DNA of 32,628 bases, taken from an uncultured Oscillospiraceae bacterium (GTDB lineage Bacteria; Bacillota; Clostridia; Oscillospirales; Oscillospiraceae). The notes under the pieces were generated by a model. It was not told the DNA's origin and ran no database searches. It saw only the letters and a list, made by a program, of their open reading frames with translations. The stretch lies in assembly GCA_947628315.1 (NCBI GenBank), contig CANQZJ010000023.1:1-32628 (forward strand). Reading direction: 5' to 3'. Positions 23,530 to 32,628 of this stretch are shown here, one piece after another. The position numbers and the translations under genes are program-made. Every line of letters begins with the position of its first letter. The first letter of the stretch is position 1.

Positions 23530-24987
23530 ATGCAGAGATCGTTTGACATCGTGATCGTAGGCGCGGGGGCAGTTGGCTGCGCGATAGCGCGGGAGCTGTC
23601 CCGCTATGCGCTGACTGTCGCCGTGCTGGAAAAGAATATCGACGTGGCGGGGGAGACCAGCGGCCGAAACTCGGCGGTGGTCCATGCCGGCTTCAACAAT
23701 AAGACCGGAAGCCTTATGGCCAGGCTGTGCGTGCGGGGCAATCAGGGCTTTGAGAAGGTCTGCCGGGACCTGGACATCCCCTATAAGAAGACGGGCAAGC
23801 TGCTGGTGGCCTTCGACGGCGCCGACATGGCCGCTTTGGAGAACATCATCCGCACTGGGGAGCGCAACGGCTGTAAGGGCCTGCGGGCGGTGTCCCGGGC
23901 CGAGGCCCAGGCCCTGGCGCCCAACGTGGGCGGCGTGGGCGGTATGCTGAGCCCGGAGACGGCCATCTTCGACCCCTTTACCTACTGCATCGCTCTCGCG
24001 GAAAACGCCGCGGAAAACGGCGTGCAGTTTTATTTCGAGCATGAGGTCACGGACATCCAGTCCGGCCCGGAGGGCGGCTTCACGGTGCAGGCCGGGGGCG
24101 GCACGTTCTCCTGCCGGTATCTCATCAACAGCGCGGGGCTGTACGCGGACCGCGTCGCGGCCATGGCCGGGGTGGATGGATATAAGCTCTATCCCTGCCG
24201 GGGGGAGTACTACATCCTGGACAAGATCGCGGACCAGTATCTGGACATCCCGGTGTACCCCGTGCCCCGGCCGGGCATCGGGGGCCTGGGCGTCCACCTG
24301 ACGCCCACCATAGACGGCAACATCATCATCGGTCCCAGCGCTGAGTACATCGGTGAGCGGGACGACTACGGCTGTACCGCCAAGGCCATGGACAAGCTCT
24401 TCCGGGAGGCGCGGCAGCTGCTGCCAGTGCTGGAGCGGCGGCACATCATCGGCAACTACGCCGGTATCCGGCCCAAGCAGGCCCCGCCGGAGGAGGGCGG
24501 CTTCCGGGACTTCGTGATACAGGAGGAGCCGGCGCGGCCCGGGCTCATAAACCTTATCGGCATCGAGTCCCCGGGCCTGACGGCCTCTGTGCCCATCGCG
24601 GAGATGGTGCGGGACATCCTGGCCCAGCATATGGATATGAAAGAGAAGCCGGACTTCATCGCCCAGCGGCGGGGCATCCTGCGGTTCCGGGACCAGACGC
24701 CGGAGCGGCAGGCGGAGCTCATCGCTCAGGACCCGGAGTACGGGGAGATCGTCTGCCGGTGCCAGAAGGTGACCCGGCGGGAGATACGCCAGGCCATCGA
24801 GAACCCCCTGGGCGCCCGGAGCCTTTCCGCCGTCAAGTACCGGGCCTGGGCCACCACGGGCCGCTGCAACGGCGGCTACTGCCTCGCGCGGATCGCGGAT
24901 ATGCTGGTACATGAGTACGGCATGGACCCGGCGGAGATCACCTACCGGGAGAAGGGCAGCGAGATGTTTGCGGGGACGGTGAAGTGA
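23530..24987 (+). CDS. FAD-dependent oxidoreductase with BFD-like iron-sulfur domain (GlpA/LhgO-like)
   Basis: A 485-residue protein from ATG 23530 with GGAGAG at 23518-23523. FAD site DIVIVGAGAVGCAIARELS and the DAO-fold segments SGRNSAVVHAG, YLINSAGLYAD and GIRPKQAPPE are followed by a C-terminal BFD-like domain with CRCQKVTRREI and RCNGGYC, four Cys that should hold a [2Fe-2S] cluster. The family includes anaerobic glycerol-3-phosphate dehydrogenase GlpA and L-2-hydroxyglutarate oxidase. The next gene resembles GlpB, so the pair probably oxidises glycerol-3-phosphate or a related 2-hydroxyacid or sugar. It is odd to find it inside a polysaccharide locus. No glpF, glpK or glpC is nearby. 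Confidence 0.88.
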   Translation: MQRSFDIVIVGAGAVGCAIARELSRYALTVAVLEKNIDVAGETSGRNSAVVHAGFNNKTGSLMARLCVRGNQGFEKVCRDLDIPYKKTGKLLVAFDGADMAALENIIRTGERNGCKGLRAVSRAEAQALAPNVGGVGGMLSPETAIFDPFTYCIALAENAAENGVQFYFEHEVTDIQSGPEGGFTVQAGGGTFSCRYLINSAGLYADRVAAMAGVDGYKLYPCRGEYYILDKIADQYLDIPVYPVPRPGIGGLGVHLTPTIDGNIIIGPSAEYIGERDDYGCTAKAMDKLFREARQLLPVLERRHIIGNYAGIRPKQAPPEEGGFRDFVIQEEPARPGLINLIGIESPGLTASVPIAEMVRDILAQHMDMKEKPDFIAQRRGILRFRDQTPERQAELIAQDPEYGEIVCRCQKVTRREIRQAIENPLGARSLSAVKYRAWATTGRCNGGYCLARIADMLVHEYGMDPAEITYREKGSEMFAGTVK

Positions 24988-26371
24988 TGGATACCTATGA
25001 CGTGATCGTGATCGGCGGGGGGCCCGCGGGCTTGGCCGCCGCGGCGTCCGCCCGGAAAAACGGGGCGGAGAAGGTCTTGCTGCTGGAGCGGGACGACACC
25101 CTGGGCGGGATACTGAATCAGTGCATCCATGACGGCTTCGGCCTGCGGCGGTATGGCCGGCAGCTGACCGGCCCAGAGTATGCCGCCCGGGCCATCAGGG
25201 AGGCCCAGGAGGCCGGCGTGGAATTCAGGACCGGCTGCATGGTGACGGATATGACGGCGGACAAGGCCGTCACCGCCGTGAGCCGGGAGGGGCTGCGAAA
25301 GCTGTCCGCCCGGGCGGTGGTCCTGTCCACCGGCTGCCGGGAGCGGACGCGGGGCACCCTGTCCATACCCGGACCCCGGCCGGCGGGCATCTACACCGCC
25401 GGGGTGGTGCAGAACCTGGTGAACTGCCGCAACATCATGCCAGGCAAAAAGGCGGTCATCCTGGGGTCCGGAGACATCGGGCTCATCATGGCCCGGCGGC
25501 TGACCCTGGAGGGCGCGGAGGTGCTGGGCGTGGTGGAGATCATGCCGGAGCCTGGGGGCCTGACCCGCAATGTGAGCCAGTGCGTGCTGGACTACGGCAT
25601 CCCGCTGTATCTGGAGCACACTGTCAGCCGGATCATCGGAAAGCGGCGGCTGGAGGCGGTGGAGATAGCAAAGGTGGACGCGGACAGGCGCGTCATCCCG
25701 GGCACAGAGCGCCTGGTGGAATGCGACACGCTGGTGCTGTCCGTGGGCCTCATCCCGGAGAACGAGGTGGCCAAGGGCGCCGGCGTGGCGCTGGACAGCG
25801 CCACCAACAGCGTGGTCACGGACCAATACTTACAGACCAACATCCCCGGGGTGTTCTCCTGCGGCAACTCCCGGAACCTGGTGGACTTCGTGGACTCGGT
25901 GTCCCAGCAGGGGGAGCTGGCGGGGAAAAACGCGGCTCTGTACATCCGGGGCGGGGCCATGGAGCCCTGGACGGAGCAAGGCCGGGAGCGGCAGCACCAC
26001 GGTATGCCAAGGCCCGGCGCCGTCATCTGTCCCGTATGTCCCAACGGGTGCGAGGTGGTGCTTCACGGAGACGAGGCGGAGGGAAACGGCTGTCTGCGTG
26101 GCGCGGTGTTCGCCATGCAGGAGCGGCGCACGCCCATGCGGATGCTGACCACCACGGTGCGGACTGAGGACGGAAAGCTGCTGCCGGTGCGGAGTGAGGG
26201 GCCTGTGCGGAAGGATGAGCTGATGAAGCTGATGCGGGAACTGCGCGGTATGCGTATACAAGCGCCGGTGCCGGCGGGATATAAGCTGTCTGCCGGCGAT
26301 GATGGGCGTGTGGCGCGCATCGTCCTTGGACGAGGGACGAACAGAGGCAGCTCTGATCCGGAGGCGGGAAT

Positions 26372-26375
<4 letters not shown>
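24987..26375 (+). CDS. FAD/NAD(P) oxidoreductase fused to DUF1667 (GlpB-like partner)
   Basis: A 462-residue protein with ATG 24987 overlapping the previous stop by one base. YDVIVIGGGPAGLAAA binds FAD, CIHDGFGL follows, a second Rossmann motif VILGSGDIGLIMARRL binds NAD(P), and FSCGNSRNLVDFVDSVSQQG closes the oxidoreductase part. From about residue 345 a DUF1667 domain begins: VICPVCPNGCEV, GNGCLRGAVFAMQE and PMRMLTTTV. In Firmicutes this domain is usually a separate small protein encoded beside the two dehydrogenase genes, so a fusion is seen here. Its Cys residues may carry a metal cluster. Its stop overlaps ATG 26372, the probable true start of the SGNH gene. Confidence 0.88.
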
Positions 26376-26469
<94 letters not shown>

Positions 26470-26497
<28 letters not shown>

Positions 26498-27879
26498 TCG
26501 TGGCGCTGACGGTATCTATGCTGTATGGCCTTACCAGACTTGTGGAGAGGAAAGGGAGCCGGCAGCAATTCGCTGACTTTTTTGAAGAGAAAGAAGACTT
26601 TGACGTCTTGTTCCTGGGCTCCAGCCGCACGCGGGACGGTATTTCTCCCATGGAGCTGTGGAATGATTATGGGATAGTTTCTTATGATCTTGCCTTCGAC
26701 GGTGCGATCCTTCCGATCGAGTATTGGCTGCTGATGAATGCGCTGGATTATACATCCCCTAAATTGGTCGTCGTCGACGGATGCTATCTGTCCATGGAAT
26801 ATGGCTTGGATGAGACGCTGGGTTTTTCTCATGCCGGCTTTGACGCTTTCCCTTTGAGCATTACAAAGATCCGCTCTGTGCTCGATCTGACCGAGGATGC
26901 GGGAAATCGGATGGAATTTTTGTGGGATTTTTCCATTTATCACGACCGCTGGAAAGAACTGAGCGCAGGGGACTTTTTCCCAGGAAAAGACGTATGCAAG
27001 GGCGGTAGATTTCGTGTCGGCGTGGCGGCGCCGCTGTCCTTCCCTGATATTGGGCTGGCGGAAATGCTGAGCGAGGACACGAAGGGCGTCATATATCTGA
27101 AAAAGCTCATTGAGGCGTGCCAGGAGCGGGATATTGATGTGCTGATGACCTATATGCCTTTCCCGGCAGGCGAAGCGCAGCAGCGGGATGCGAACAGGCT
27201 CTCCGCTCTGGCAGAGGAGTATGGGGAGGACTGCATCAATTTCCTCAGGACGGATGTTGTGAATTACAACACTGATCTGCTCGATAATTATGAGGATCCT
27301 ACGTGGGGCGTCAACGGACATGTGAATCCGTCCGGCTGCCAGAAGGTCACAGAATATATCGGAAATTACATCAGGGACCATTATGATATACCTGATCGAC
27401 GAAATGATGCGGCCTATCAAGGCTGGTATGACGACTATGCTGAGTATACGAATTATAAAATACAGCTGATGAATGCTGAGCCGGTCCTGATGAACTACTT
27501 TACGCTCCTGTATGATAAGCATATGAGCTGCTGTCTCTGCCTGGCCGGCAGCGGAATATGGAGAGAGGGCGGGGCCTATTGTGAACAACTCAAAAACCTG
27601 GGGATAGACCCGGACCGGCTTTTTATGGGCAGCCCCACGCTCGTCGTCCTGGACAGAATTGGAGGGGCGGTCAGCTATGTTCCGCCTGGCGGGAGCCAGG
27701 AGACGGCATTCGGCACGGTGGCGTTCAACATGCCAGACGGCGTGCCCAACATACAGATAAACGGGATCGACTGTCTGACCGTCGACCCCGCCGCAGCAGC
27801 CGGAGCGGTCGTGATCGACAATGCGGCCGGCGGCGTGGCTACGACGTCCTGTTTCTCCGAGGCGGGGAAGATCGGGTGA
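26470..27879 (+). CDS. SGNH-like membrane-anchored O-acyltransferase partner (AlgJ/DltD-like), phase-variable
   Basis: Open from TTG 26470 (469 residues), but no ribosome site supports this start; the likely true start is ATG 26372, switched out of frame by (AG)16. A single N-terminal membrane helix (VLSGAVIVALTVSMLYG) anchors an extracytoplasmic SGNH-type domain. FLGSSRTRDG (as-read 48-57) carries the presumed catalytic Ser, and GHVNPSG (283-289) the His block; the Asp that often precedes this His is not evident. Proteins of this type (AlgJ, AlgX, PatB, DltD) work with an MBOAT, which is the next gene. It probably O-acetylates the exported glycan. The C-terminal 150 residues are of unknown fold. 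GC is lower than in the GlpAB-like genes. Confidence 0.75.
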
Positions 27880-27927
27880 GCGGGGAGCTTACCTGAAATA
27901 ATAATAGAGTGCGAGGAAGTATCACAT

Positions 27928-29424
27928 ATGCTTTTCAATTCGCTGCAATTTCTGGTCTTTTTCCCGCTGGTGGTATGCGTGTGCTTTGTTCTTCCGGCCA
28001 AAGTGCGGTATATCTGGCTGCTCATAGCCAGCTACTACTTTTACATGTGCTGGAACGCCAAGTATGCCCTGTTACTCCTGTTCTCTACCCTGGTGACGTA
28101 TCTGAGCGGCCTGTATATGGACTCGTTCAAGGATAAGAAAAAAGGCAATCCGACTGTCATAAAACGCAAAAAGATGTGCGTGGCGGCCAGCTTTACGCTG
28201 AACTTGTCCGTGCTGTTCTTCTTTAAGTATTTCGACTTCGCCGTGGACAGTCTGAGCAAGGTGCTTGCCCTGGTACATATCCAGCTGAACCAGCCGGCCT
28301 TTGACGTGCTGCTGCCGGTGGGAATCTCTTTCTATACTTTCCAGGCGCTGAGCTACACCATGGATGTGTACCGCGGGGAGATATACGCGGAGCGGAACTT
28401 CCTGCGGTACGCGCTTTTCGTGTCCTTCTTCCCCCAGCTGGTGGCGGGGCCCATCGAGCGGAGCAAGAACCTCCTGAAGCAGCTGGCCGTCCCACCAAAG
28501 CCGGACATCGACCGCATCCGGGACGGCGCGCTGCTGATGCTGTGGGGGTACTTTTTGAAGGTGGTGCTGGCGGATCGGATCGCCATCGTGGTGGATACGA
28601 TATATAACGACCCGGCGGCCTTTGGCGGATGGTATCTCATCGTGGCGACCGTGCTGTTTGCGTTCCAGATATACTGCGACTTCGCGGGCTATTCTACCAT
28701 CGCCATCGGCGCGGCGGGGATATTGGGCATCGACCTCATGGAGAACTTCAACGCGCCGTATCTCTCCCGGAGCGTTGGGGAGTTCTGGCGGCGGTGGCAC
28801 ATCTCCCTGAGCACGTGGTTCCGGGATTATCTGTATATCCCTCTGGGCGGCAACCGGAAGGGAAAAGTGCGTAAATACTTCAACCTGATGGTGGTGTTTC
28901 TGGTGAGCGGCCTGTGGCACGGGGCCAGCTGGCACTATGTGGTGTGGGGCGGCCTGAACGGGCTGTACCAGGTGATCGGCGAGACGACGAAGCCGGTTCG
29001 GGACAAGGCGGTATCGGTATTGGGCCTTCACCGGGAGAGCCTTGGGCACAGGATATTGCAGATGTTTATCACCTTCGTGCTGGTGGACTTTGCCTGGATA
29101 TTTTTCCGTGCCAACGGGTTTATTACAGGCGCCAGTATCATCAAGAGCATGTTTACGGTGCACAATCCCTGGATACTGTTCGACGGCTCACTTTTTAATT
29201 GCGGACTTGACCAGAAAAACTTCCATCTCATGCTGCTGTGCATCGCGGCGCTGATCGGGGCGGATATCTGCAAATACTGTGGCGTCCGCGTCCATGAAGT
29301 GATCGCCAAGCAGGATATCTGGGTGCGGTGGCTGGTGTTCTCGGTATGCACCTGTTTTATCCTGCTGGTGGGCATCTGGGGCCCCGGCTATAACGCGGCG
29401 AATTTTATCTACTTCCAGTTCTAG
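27928..29424 (+). CDS. MBOAT family O-acyltransferase (AlgI/DltB-like)
   Basis: A 498-residue polytopic membrane protein from ATG 27928 behind GAGGAAG. FNSLQFLVFFP at the start, LPVGISFYTFQALSYTMDVYRG, FFPQLVAGPIER, FWRRWHISLSTWFRDYLYIPLGGNR and VSGLWHGASWHYVVWGG are all classic AlgI-type motifs. His331 in WHGA is the expected catalytic His, and His291 is also conserved. MBOAT proteins pass acyl groups from the cytosol through the membrane to a partner that modifies the polysaccharide; the SGNH-like protein encoded 48 bases upstream is the obvious partner. Unlike that gene, this one has no repeat and is intact. Confidence 0.95.
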   Translation: MLFNSLQFLVFFPLVVCVCFVLPAKVRYIWLLIASYYFYMCWNAKYALLLLFSTLVTYLSGLYMDSFKDKKKGNPTVIKRKKMCVAASFTLNLSVLFFFKYFDFAVDSLSKVLALVHIQLNQPAFDVLLPVGISFYTFQALSYTMDVYRGEIYAERNFLRYALFVSFFPQLVAGPIERSKNLLKQLAVPPKPDIDRIRDGALLMLWGYFLKVVLADRIAIVVDTIYNDPAAFGGWYLIVATVLFAFQIYCDFAGYSTIAIGAAGILGIDLMENFNAPYLSRSVGEFWRRWHISLSTWFRDYLYIPLGGNRKGKVRKYFNLMVVFLVSGLWHGASWHYVVWGGLNGLYQVIGETTKPVRDKAVSVLGLHRESLGHRILQMFITFVLVDFAWIFFRANGFITGASIIKSMFTVHNPWILFDGSLFNCGLDQKNFHLMLLCIAALIGADICKYCGVRVHEVIAKQDIWVRWLVFSVCTCFILLVGIWGPGYNAANFIYFQF

Positions 29425-29503
29425 TGAAAAAGCTGGAGGATGCTCCGTGTGACCGGGAATGGGGCCAGCATAAAAATACTAGCAGGAGAGTAAAGAGAGA
29501 TCT

Positions 29504-30418
29504 ATGAAAGCGACGCTTGTTGTTCTTGCGGCCGGGATCGGCGCGCGGTACGGCGCGGGGATCAAACAACTGGAGCCGGTGGGACCGAACGGGGAGCTCA
29601 TCATCGACTACTCCGTCCATGACGCCGTGCAGGCGGGCTTTGACCGGGTCGTTTTCATCATCCGCCGCGATATCTGTGACGGCTTCCGCGCCGTTATCGG
29701 CGACCGGCTGGAAAGGAGCCTGGCCCCGCTTGGCATCCGGCCGGAATATGTGTTCCAGGAGCCAGGCGGCCTGCCTCCCGGACGGCGGAAGCCCTGGGGC
29801 ACAGGCCACGCGCTGCTGGCGTGCCAGGGCCTGCTGGACGGTCCCTTCACCGTCATCAACGCGGACGATTATTACGGAAAGCACGCGTTCATCCAGGCAC
29901 AGGAGTTTATGGCGGCATATGATCCGTCGCGGCCTAACGCCTATGGGCTCATCGGCTTTGTGCTGAAAAACACCCTTTCAGACGCCGGCGGCGTGACCCG
30001 GGGAATATGTGCCATGGACGGCGCGGGGTACCTCACGAAGATCCACGAGACCCGGGGGATCGTCAGGACCCCGGAGGGCGCGGCGGAGCAGACGGAGGGA
30101 GGCCTGGTTCCTCTTGACGCGGAACAGCTGGTGTCCATGAATATGTGGATGCTGACGCCGGCGTTTGCGGACGGGCTCCAAGAGGGATTTGAGCGATTCC
30201 TCGCTTCTATGAAGGACCCGTCGCGGGATGAATACCTTCTGCCTGAGATCATAGACGGGCTTATCCAGATGGGACAGGCGGAGGTGAAGGTCCTGCCGAC
30301 CCGGGATGAGTGGTTCGGCGTGACATATCAAGAGGACAAGAGCGCAGTGGTTAGGGCATTTGAACGCCTTACTGCGCGGGGAGTATACGGAGCACGGTTG
30401 TTCGATGACCTCCGATGA
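29504..30418 (+). CDS. Sugar-phosphate nucleotidyltransferase-like protein
   Basis: A 304-residue protein, ATG 29504, in the NTP-transferase fold: [22 protein letters not shown] at the N-terminus for NTP binding, [21 protein letters not shown] and [11 protein letters not shown] with the metal-binding Asp pair. It resembles cytosolic nucleotidyltransferases of Clostridia whose substrate is not defined; it is shorter and different from RfbA and RfbF here. It may activate another sugar or a polyol phosphate for the same glycan. It overlaps a weak upstream start of rfbA by four bases and is probably co-transcribed. A 79-base gap without clear terminator separates it from the MBOAT gene. Confidence 0.8.
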   Translation: MKATLVVLAAGIGARYGAGIKQLEPVGPNGELIIDYSVHDAVQAGFDRVVFIIRRDICDGFRAVIGDRLERSLAPLGIRPEYVFQEPGGLPPGRRKPWGTGHALLACQGLLDGPFTVINADDYYGKHAFIQAQEFMAAYDPSRPNAYGLIGFVLKNTLSDAGGVTRGICAMDGAGYLTKIHETRGIVRTPEGAAEQTEGGLVPLDAEQLVSMNMWMLTPAFADGLQEGFERFLASMKDPSRDEYLLPEIIDGLIQMGQAEVKVLPTRDEWFGVTYQEDKSAVVRAFERLTARGVYGARLFDDLR

Positions 30419-30438
30419 CCATAGAGTGGAGGGGCCAT

Positions 30439-31314
30439 ATGAAAGGCATCATCCTGGCCGGGGGCAGCGGCACCCGGCTGTATCCTATCACCAAGGGCGT
30501 CAGCAAGCAGGCCCTGGCCGTCTATGACAAGCCCATGATCTACTACCCCCTCTCCACCCTCATGCTGGCGGGCATCCGGGAGGTGCTCATCATCTCCACC
30601 GCCCGGGACATCCCCATCTTCGAGGACATCCTGGGGGACGGGTCCCAGCTGGGCATGAAGTTCAGCTATGCCGTGCAGGAGCATCCCAACGGCCTAGCGG
30701 AGGCGTTCATCATCGGCGAGGACTTCATCGCCGGGGATAGGGTGGCCTTGATCCTGGGGGACAACATCTTCTACGGCAGCGGCTTTTCCTCTTTCCTGCG
30801 CAAGGCCGTGGCCGTGGAGGAGGGTGCCGTGGTGTTTGGCTATCCCGTCCACGACCCCTCGGACTTCGGCGTGGTGGAGTTCGATAAGGACGGCAAAGTA
30901 CTGTCACTGGAGGAAAAGCCTGCCCATCCCCGATCCAAGTACGCCGTTCCAGGGCTCTATTTCTATGACAGCCAGGTGGTGGGCATTGCGAAGAGCATAA
31001 AACCCTCCGAGCGGGGAGAGCTGGAGATCACGGCGGTGAATCAGGAATATCTGCGGCGGGGCCAGCTGCGGGCGGTGAAGTTCTTCCGTGGCATGGCCTG
31101 GCTGGACACGGGTACATACGAGGGCCTGCAGGAGGCGTCCCAATTCGTGAGCATCGTCCAGCGGCGGCAGGGGCTGTACGTGTCCTGCATCGAGGAGATA
31201 GCGTATCGGCGCAGGTTCATTGATAAGGCGCAGCTGCTGCGTCTGGCGGAGCCGTTGATGAAGACGGAGTACGGGCGGTACCTGGTGGCCATAGCGGAGG
31301 GGGACGGGATATGA
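30439..31314 (+). CDS. rfbA: Glucose-1-phosphate thymidylyltransferase
   Basis: A 291-residue RfbA. ATG 30439 is chosen because GGAGGGG is just upstream and family members start MKGIILAGG; an in-frame ATG at 30415 has no such site. [59 protein letters not shown] and [10 protein letters not shown] are diagnostic. It makes dTDP-glucose from dTTP and glucose-1-phosphate, the first dTDP-rhamnose step. Its stop overlaps the rfbB start. Confidence 0.97.
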   Translation: MKGIILAGGSGTRLYPITKGVSKQALAVYDKPMIYYPLSTLMLAGIREVLIISTARDIPIFEDILGDGSQLGMKFSYAVQEHPNGLAEAFIIGEDFIAGDRVALILGDNIFYGSGFSSFLRKAVAVEEGAVVFGYPVHDPSDFGVVEFDKDGKVLSLEEKPAHPRSKYAVPGLYFYDSQVVGIAKSIKPSERGELEITAVNQEYLRRGQLRAVKFFRGMAWLDTGTYEGLQEASQFVSIVQRRQGLYVSCIEEIAYRRRFIDKAQLLRLAEPLMKTEYGRYLVAIAEGDGI

Positions 31315-32366
31315 AAAACGTGCTTGTGACTGGCGGCGCCGGGTTCATAGGCTCCAACTTCGTGCATTACATCCTGAGCACCCGGGATGACGTGCGGCGG
31401 GTGGTGAACTATGACCTTCTGACCTACGCCGGCAACCTGGAGAACCTGACGGATATCGAGAAAGACCCGCGCTATGTATTCGTGCGGGGCGACATCCGGG
31501 ACAGGGCGGCGGTGAAGGAGCTCTTTGACGAGTACGATTTCGACACGGTGGTACACTTCGCGGCGGAGAGCCATGTGGACCGGAGCATCCTGGAGCCGGA
31601 GCTGTTTCTGACGACCAATGTAGTGGGCACGCAGGTGCTGCTGGACGCGGCCAAGGCCCACTGGAAGCTGGCGCCGGATGACAAGTACTCCCGGGAATAT
31701 AAGCCCGGCGTGCGGTATCTGCAGGTGTCCACGGACGAGGTGTACGGCGCCCTGGGCAAGACGGGGATGTTCACGGAGAGCACGCCGCTCGCGCCCAACA
31801 GCCCCTACTCGGCTTCCAAGGCGGGAGCTGACATGGTGGTGCGGGCGTACCACGAGACCTACGGCCTGCCGGTGAACATCACCCGGTGCTCCAACAACTA
31901 CGGTCCCTGCCAGTTCCCGGAGAAGCTGATACCGCTCATGATCCACAACGCCCTGGGGGACAAGTCCCTGCCGGTGTACGGGGACGGGATGCAGATCCGA
32001 GACTGGCTTCACGTGAAGGACCACTGCGCGGCCATCTGCGCGGTGCTGGACAAGGGCCGGTCCGGCGAAGTGTACAACATAGGCGGGAACAACGAGAAGG
32101 CGAACCTGGACATCGTGCGGCTGATACTAGGCGCGTTGAACAAGCCGGAGAGCCTGATCGCCCACGTGCAGGACCGGCCGGGGCACGACCGGCGGTACGC
32201 CATCGACAACAGGAAGATCACCAGTGAGCTGGGATGGCAGCCGGCATACACCTTTGAGCAAGGCATGGAAGAGACCATAAAGTGGTATCTGGACAACCCG
32301 GCCTGGGTGGAGCACGTGACCAGCGGAGCGTACCGGGACTACTATAAGAGAATGTATGGGGCGTAA
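31311..32366 (+). CDS. rfbB: dTDP-glucose 4,6-dehydratase
   Basis: A 351-residue SDR with ATG 31311 overlapping rfbA (ATGA). [50 protein letters not shown], the catalytic YSASK and RCSNNYGP identify RfbB. It makes dTDP-4-keto-6-deoxyglucose. The next enzymes for rhamnose, rfbC and rfbD, are not in the window; either they are elsewhere in the genome or another 6-deoxysugar is made. This is the last gene of the polysaccharide block; no clear terminator is visible in the 68 bases that follow. Confidence 0.97.
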   Translation: MKNVLVTGGAGFIGSNFVHYILSTRDDVRRVVNYDLLTYAGNLENLTDIEKDPRYVFVRGDIRDRAAVKELFDEYDFDTVVHFAAESHVDRSILEPELFLTTNVVGTQVLLDAAKAHWKLAPDDKYSREYKPGVRYLQVSTDEVYGALGKTGMFTESTPLAPNSPYSASKAGADMVVRAYHETYGLPVNITRCSNNYGPCQFPEKLIPLMIHNALGDKSLPVYGDGMQIRDWLHVKDHCAAICAVLDKGRSGEVYNIGGNNEKANLDIVRLILGALNKPESLIAHVQDRPGHDRRYAIDNRKITSELGWQPAYTFEQGMEETIKWYLDNPAWVEHVTSGAYRDYYKRMYGA

Positions 32367-32422
32367 GACCATTTAGAGAGTCACACATCCAATAACAAAG
32401 GATATGCAAGTCGAAGCAGAAG

Positions 32423-32429
32423 GGAGGGC
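32423..32429 (+). promoter_or_regulatory. Ribosome binding site of the helicase gene
   Basis: GGGAGGG five bases before ATG 32435. The same ATG is the only suitable start in this frame. Confidence 0.55.
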
Positions 32430-32434
32430 AGCAT

Positions 32435-32628
32435 ATGAGCATTAAACTCTTTGAACATAACGACCATGCGTATCATGCTGCCCTTTCCATGCTTCGTCAG
32501 ACCGGTAAGGCAGCCGTGATCCACCCCACCGGGACGGGAAAATCCTTCATCGGGTTCAAGTTCTGCGAGGACTTCCCTGAGAAAAACATCTGCTGGCTCT
32601 CCCCTTCCGAGTACATATTCAACACACA
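32435..32628 (+). CDS. DEAD/DEAH-box helicase-type protein, N-terminal fragment (runs off the window)
   Basis: Open from ATG 32435 to the last base (64 codons). It reads MSIKLFEHNDHAYHAAL, then AVIHPTGTGKSFIGFKFC, which contains a Walker A motif (PTGTGKS) in the motif I position of superfamily 2 helicases, and NICWLSPSEYI as motif Ia-like. Function cannot be fixed from a fragment. Base use is more balanced than in the rfb genes, and no polysaccharide role is expected, so the locus probably ends before it. Large helicases of this kind are common on mobile elements of gut Firmicutes, which is an inference about the neighbouring module. Confidence 0.7.
   Translation, partial: MSIKLFEHNDHAYHAALSMLRQTGKAAVIHPTGTGKSFIGFKFCEDFPEKNICWLSPSEYIFNT

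Noticed and set aside
29425-29503. Possible terminator between the MBOAT and nucleotidyltransferase genes
   Set aside because: No stable stem with a following T run was found in this gap.

Overview
The window is a cell-surface polysaccharide locus, with all recognisable genes on the + strand. Most are packed tightly, with ATGA or few-base overlaps, as in one or a few long operons. The strong GGGAGG-type ribosome binding sites, the high-GC background (one 60-base line at 16921 is 73% GC by count) and the gene families suggest a high-GC gut-type Clostridia (Oscillospiraceae-like). That taxon is an inference; no rRNA or marker gene is present.

Layout. (1) 1-1732: two genes built from degenerate tyrosine-recombinase folds that have lost the catalytic residues. 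(2) 1767-3966: an ABC glycan exporter, with a permease carrying an unusual extracytoplasmic N-terminal domain and a short ATPase. (3) 3980-9583: a GT4 glycosyltransferase, a UDP-galactopyranose mutase and two GlfT2-like galactofuranosyltransferases, predicting a galactofuranose-containing glycan. (4) 9573-11099: an AT-rich gene for a GT-C-like membrane protein. (5) 11127-23511: a CDP-3,6-dideoxyhexose pathway (rfbF, rfbG twice, rfbH), a second glf, an acyltransferase-3 gene, a polyprenyl-phosphate-type GT2, three SDR enzymes and a split transketolase pair. (6) 23530-26375: two FAD enzymes resembling the anaerobic glycerol-3-phosphate dehydrogenase GlpA/GlpB group, the second fused to DUF1667. 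(7) 26372-29424: an SGNH-MBOAT acylation pair. (8) 29504-32366: a nucleotidyltransferase plus rfbA and rfbB. (9) 32435 to the end: the start of a DEAD/DEAH-type helicase, probably a different module.

The most striking result is that three genes are interrupted or mis-framed exactly at simple sequence repeats. The acyltransferase breaks at a G9 tract (13808-13816), the first rfbG at a G7 tract (19852-19858), and the SGNH gene at an (AG)16 tract (26409-26440) right after its ATG. In each case changing the repeat by one unit restores a full-length product. This looks like a set of phase-variation switches controlling O-acylation and deoxysugar supply of one glycan, with all three OFF in this sequence. 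Assembly error or simple decay remain possible for the G tracts.

How the genes fit together (inference): glf makes UDP-Galf, GlfT2-like enzymes polymerise or add it, and the Wzm/Wzt pair exports the chain. The GT2/GT-C pair may add a side sugar outside the membrane. The rfbFGH genes, the SDRs and the transketolase halves would make a CDP-linked 3,6-dideoxy sugar, possibly carbon-branched. The MBOAT/SGNH pair and the acyltransferase-3 protein would decorate the glycan.
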